Source: an uncultured Bacteroidales bacterium
Lineage (GTDB): Bacteria > Bacteroidota > Bacteroidia > Bacteroidales > Paludibacteraceae
Direction of reading: 5' to 3'
NCBI GenBank assembly: GCA_900556095.1
Contig: USNU01000004.1
Span: 1 to 16,313 of the forward strand
DNA length: 16,313 nt
The notes beneath the pieces are model-generated. The model was not told where the DNA came from. It searched no databases and saw nothing but the letters and a program-made list of their open reading frames with translations. Position numbers and translations under genes: made by a program. Positions 13,912 through 16,313 of the stretch are shown in pieces. The first letter of the stretch is position 1, and the number at the start of each line of letters is the position of its first letter.

Positions 13912-14942
13912 CTTGGTGTCGAGTCTATCGTGATTTTGCGAATACCGCTGAGGGTATTCAAAGTGGTAGGAATAGTGGTGAATTGGTTGTTTTCAGAGCC
14001 GACAAGAGGCATGTAACGCACACTGTCCTGCACAGCCCAATAAATACGGTTGTCCACAATGTCTACGCATAATGCTTGTGCAGGCTGCGGCTCAATGCAA
14101 ACATTGTTGGTGCCATTGATGTTGGCTACATAGAGTCCTCCTGCCCGATAATATAGTTTACGGTTGGCAATACGGAATCCCTCGATATTAGGGAAAGTAG
14201 TGCGGAGGGCTTGGATGGTGAATGTGCTATCGTTGAATACCTGCATAGTGTCTTGCGCAGCGTCCAACAGGGCTTTGCCTTCGGCATAACTCATCAGTTC
14301 CGGGTTCTCTGCGCGTGTACCGAAGATACGCTGGCGATAGTCTTGTCCGCCACGCAGCAGTACCGCTGTGGCAGGGGTATTGCAAATAACGTACTCGTGT
14401 TCCACCACAGTTGTATCCCCGTTGAGCACCACCTTCAGGCGAACCACTTCTTTGTTGCTGCTTGTTTGCTCAAAATACACTCTATAGGTACTCTCTGTAT
14501 TGGTCTCACTTAATTGTGTGTAGAGGCGGTTGCTCCCTATGGTCCATTCGTATGAAAGTGCGTATTTATAGGGGTTGTACACCAATGCCGTAAAGGTGAC
14601 ATCCCGGTATATAGCAATGGTATCTCCTGCTGAACAAGTGAAATTCGGTATGGTGTCGTACACGGTGATGTCGCGTGTACGGGTAAGCGAAGACTTGTCG
14701 TCCACTTTGAGGATAACGGTGTATGTACCCGGTTGACGGTAGGTGTGTACAGGCGATTTGGAGGTGGATGTACTGCCGTCGCCAAACGACCACGCCCATT
14801 TCTCGCCGTCAGATGCCTGATTGCTGAATGATACCGATTGTCCTGCCCGCGGTGCGTCAGGCGAGTAGGTAAAATCGACGGTTGTCTTATTGCACGCCAT
14901 CAGCGCACAACCAATCAATAATAGTATGTAGTTGCGTTTCAT
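13908..14942 (-). CDS. PKD-domain lipoprotein
   Basis: A 344-residue lipoprotein: MKRNYILLLIGCALMAC with lipobox ALMAC, Cys17. Residues about 22-95 form a PKD domain with the hallmark WAWSFGDGSTSTSKSPVHTYRQPGTYTV. Residues about 100-185 look like a second Ig/PKD-like beta-sandwich (TFTALVYNPYKYALSYEWTIGSN). The C-terminal part (about 190-344) contains short beta repeats such as LYYRAGGLYVANINGTNNV and DIVDNRIYWAVQDSVRYMPL, resembling blades of a beta-propeller, which I infer could bind polysaccharide or protein. It is exported to the periplasm or cell surface. The signal-peptide codons overlap the 3' end of miaA by 56 nt in another frame, and its stop overlaps the glycogen synthase start. No enzymatic motif found; role unknown. 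Confidence 0.8.
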   Translation of the reverse strand: MKRNYILLLIGCALMACNKTTVDFTYSPDAPRAGQSVSFSNQASDGEKWAWSFGDGSTSTSKSPVHTYRQPGTYTVILKVDDKSSLTRTRDITVYDTIPNFTCSAGDTIAIYRDVTFTALVYNPYKYALSYEWTIGSNRLYTQLSETNTESTYRVYFEQTSSNKEVVRLKVVLNGDTTVVEHEYVICNTPATAVLLRGGQDYRQRIFGTRAENPELMSYAEGKALLDAAQDTMQVFNDSTFTIQALRTTFPNIEGFRIANRKLYYRAGGLYVANINGTNNVCIEPQPAQALCVDIVDNRIYWAVQDSVRYMPLVGSENNQFTTIPTTLNTLSGIRKITIDSTPR

Positions 14943-15825
14943 AATCTAAATCGGCATTGAGCCAATGTATAGTAGTATCTCGGTTGAACCACGTCATCTG
15001 CCTTTTGGCATAGTGTCGCGAATTCTGCTGTATCATATCAATGGCTTTCGGGAGTGTGTATTGTCCGTCGAAATAGGCGAATAATTCCCGATAGCCGACC
15101 GTTTGTAGGCTGTTTTTGTATCGGAGCGGATAGACGCTCCGTGCTTCCTCTAACAAACCCTGTGCCAACATTTGCTCCACACGTTGATTGATACGTGCAT
15201 ATAGTTCTTCGCGTGGGCGGGTGAGCCCCACTTTGAGGATACGGAACGGGCGTTGTGTGTGTGTACGCAAACGGAATGCGGAAAAAGGTTTTCCTGTGGC
15301 ACGGCATATCTCTACACAATGGAGCAGCCGTTGCGGGTTCTTCTTGTCCACCTCCGCCCAATAGGCGGGGTCGAGTTGTTGTACTTCTGCCTGGAGCCAC
15401 GGCAACCCCTTGGTGCTGAATTCGTTTCTGACCTGCTCCCGCAAACAAGCGGGGACAGAGGGAATATCGTCAAACCCGTTGCAAACGGCGTCGATATACA
15501 TCATAGACCCCCCGGAAAGGATGACCACGTGGTGCTGCCGGAAAAGGGTATCTAACAATGCGAGTGCATCGCGTTCATATTGCCCTGCGTTGTAGTCTTC
15601 TGCGACCGATTTGGTGCCTACGAAGTAGTGTTTTACGCGTGCTTGTTCTTCAGCAGTAGGGGCTGCAGTACCAATAGGGATTTCACGGAATATCTGCCGC
15701 GAGTCGGCACTGACAATAGGGCAACCGAAATGCTCGGCAAGTCGGAGACTCAGTTCGGTCTTTCCTACGCCGGTAGGTCCTGTTAGGACAAGCAGAATAG
15801 ACTGATTGTCAGAACATTGAGCCAT
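14887..15825 (-). CDS. miaA: tRNA dimethylallyltransferase MiaA
   Basis: A 312-residue cytoplasmic enzyme that transfers a dimethylallyl group to N6 of A37 in tRNAs reading UNN codons. Motifs: P-loop GPTGVGKT (16-23), SADSRQIFREIPIGTAAPT (catalytic Asp and DSRQ tRNA-recognition motif), HYFVGT, a GGSMMYIDAV variant of the usual GGTGLY-A-, VGLTRPREEL, and the C-terminal QTVGYRELFAYFDG and RHYAKRQMTWFNRD. I use the ATG at 15825 rather than the TTG six bases upstream. The start overlaps the preceding gene by 17 nt and the end overlaps the PKD lipoprotein by 56 nt. Its P-loop starts about 8 residues later than in compact homologues, so the N-terminus is slightly extended. Confidence 0.95.
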   Translation of the reverse strand: MAQCSDNQSILLVLTGPTGVGKTELSLRLAEHFGCPIVSADSRQIFREIPIGTAAPTAEEQARVKHYFVGTKSVAEDYNAGQYERDALALLDTLFRQHHVVILSGGSMMYIDAVCNGFDDIPSVPACLREQVRNEFSTKGLPWLQAEVQQLDPAYWAEVDKKNPQRLLHCVEICRATGKPFSAFRLRTHTQRPFRILKVGLTRPREELYARINQRVEQMLAQGLLEEARSVYPLRYKNSLQTVGYRELFAYFDGQYTLPKAIDMIQQNSRHYAKRQMTWFNRDTTIHWLNADLDYETQLHTIIDWLCADGVQ

Positions 15826-16313
15826 CCTCAAAACTCAGGTCTTGGAAACCCTCCTGGTCGATATCTCCCTCATCATACTGGCTGTCGCCGTAAAAAACGT
15901 CGTCATCCAGCAGCGTGTCGGCACTTTGTGCCTCTTTAGTGAGGGTTTGCAGTGGGTCTTCGCTCTTGAGTTGTTTAGGTGGACGCCCAGTACTTTCCAC
16001 GCATTTGACGCCCTCCATTGTGCCGGGTTTGATACTCTTCAGATTGCCGAAGAAGTAGCGTTCGAACATAGGGTCGAATACATAGATGAGACGCTGCCCC
16101 TGTTCGGTAAGCAGATCGCTCAAGTGTGTGCTATCCATTACCATATTATCATATTCGAAGTTGGAGTCCATCGGCACGAGTGTAACTTCCTGTTCTTTCT
16201 CCCATTCATCGTTGCACATAAAGAAAGAAGTCATCTGGTCGTTGGTATAGTGGACACTCTCAAGGATGGCCTTGTGCAGATCCAAGAACGTGGCTTCGCT
16301 GTCAGCCTCGAAT
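15809..16313 (-). CDS. pRiA4b ORF-3-like (IS1096 passenger TnpR-like) protein, C-terminal part
   Basis: The 5' end is cut by the right edge; the frame is open to base 16312, giving 167 full codons before the stop at 15809-15811. The visible sequence FEADSEATFLDLHKAILES, then DQMTSFFMCNDEWEKEQEVTL, then LIYVFDPMFERYFFGNL fits the PRiA4_ORF3 family as found in Bacteroidales (normally about 180-200 residues). In spite of the family name, this version is a chromosomal housekeeping-like protein with no transposase features here. The C-terminus is very acidic (DDDVFYGDSQYDEGDIDQEGFQDLSFEDG). Biochemical function is unknown. It overlaps miaA by 17 nt and is probably in the same transcript. The promoter is outside the window. 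Confidence 0.7.
   Translation of the reverse strand, partial: FEADSEATFLDLHKAILESVHYTNDQMTSFFMCNDEWEKEQEVTLVPMDSNFEYDNMVMDSTHLSDLLTEQGQRLIYVFDPMFERYFFGNLKSIKPGTMEGVKCVESTGRPPKQLKSEDPLQTLTKEAQSADTLLDDDVFYGDSQYDEGDIDQEGFQDLSFEDGSMF

Noticed and set aside
15809..16313. Mobile element, suggested by the family name IS1096 passenger/pRiA4b ORF-3
   Set aside because: No transposase, terminal inverted repeats or target duplications; the gene overlaps miaA like a stable operon member.

Overview
The window comes from a member of the Bacteroidales, most likely Bacteroides or a close relative. Evidence: promoters fit the Bacteroidota pattern TTTG-N18-21-TAnnTTTG rather than -35/-10, Shine-Dalgarno sequences are weak or absent, several lipoproteins carry acidic residues after the lipobox cysteine, and there is a TonB-dependent receptor with partner lipoproteins and a eukaryotic-type (GT3) glycogen synthase. 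No tRNA, rRNA, CRISPR array, insertion sequence or prophage was seen.

Region 1 (1-7027) is a secreted and envelope locus. A minus-strand operon runs from a TonB-dependent outer-membrane receptor (5825 to 3267), through a DUF5689-type lipoprotein (3245 to 2436), to a large lipoprotein with an OB-fold-like N-terminus and two nearly identical choice-of-anchor-J-like repeats (2406 to 373). It ends at a strong hairpin (305-346). After the hairpin, with its own promoter, lies the start of another lipoprotein that resembles a DNA/RNA non-specific endonuclease and is cut by the window edge. Divergent from the receptor is a secreted endonuclease/exonuclease/phosphatase (EEP) protein (5981-7027). I infer a system for degrading and importing extracellular nucleic acid or phosphate. 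This is the best candidate here for an under-described system.

Region 2 (7028-9178) holds two single-gene units with clean promoters and terminators: class II fructose-bisphosphate aldolase (7183-8187) and the tRNA t6A37 methyltransferase TrmO (8432-9157). The trmO leader has three direct 11-bp repeats that resemble DnaA boxes. TrmO ends in a hairpin shared with the convergent gene, and both stop codons lie in its arms.

Region 3 (9168-12300) has ribD and a SurA/PpiC-like lipoprotein on the minus strand, joined by an ATGA overlap. Divergent from them are prmC and recX, which also overlap. The prmC promoter starts inside ribD and places the transcript start almost on the prmC start codon.

Region 4 (12304-16313) is a tightly overlapping minus-strand chain: a partial pRiA4b ORF-3-like protein, miaA, a PKD-domain lipoprotein, and GT3 glycogen synthase. 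The glycogen synthase gene carries two 28-bp heptanucleotide tracts, one of them perfect.

No gene-free stretch exceeds 300 bases. The longest gaps are 171-372 (promoter and terminator) and 8188-8431 (terminator, TGCA-rich inverted repeats, promoter, 11-bp repeats).
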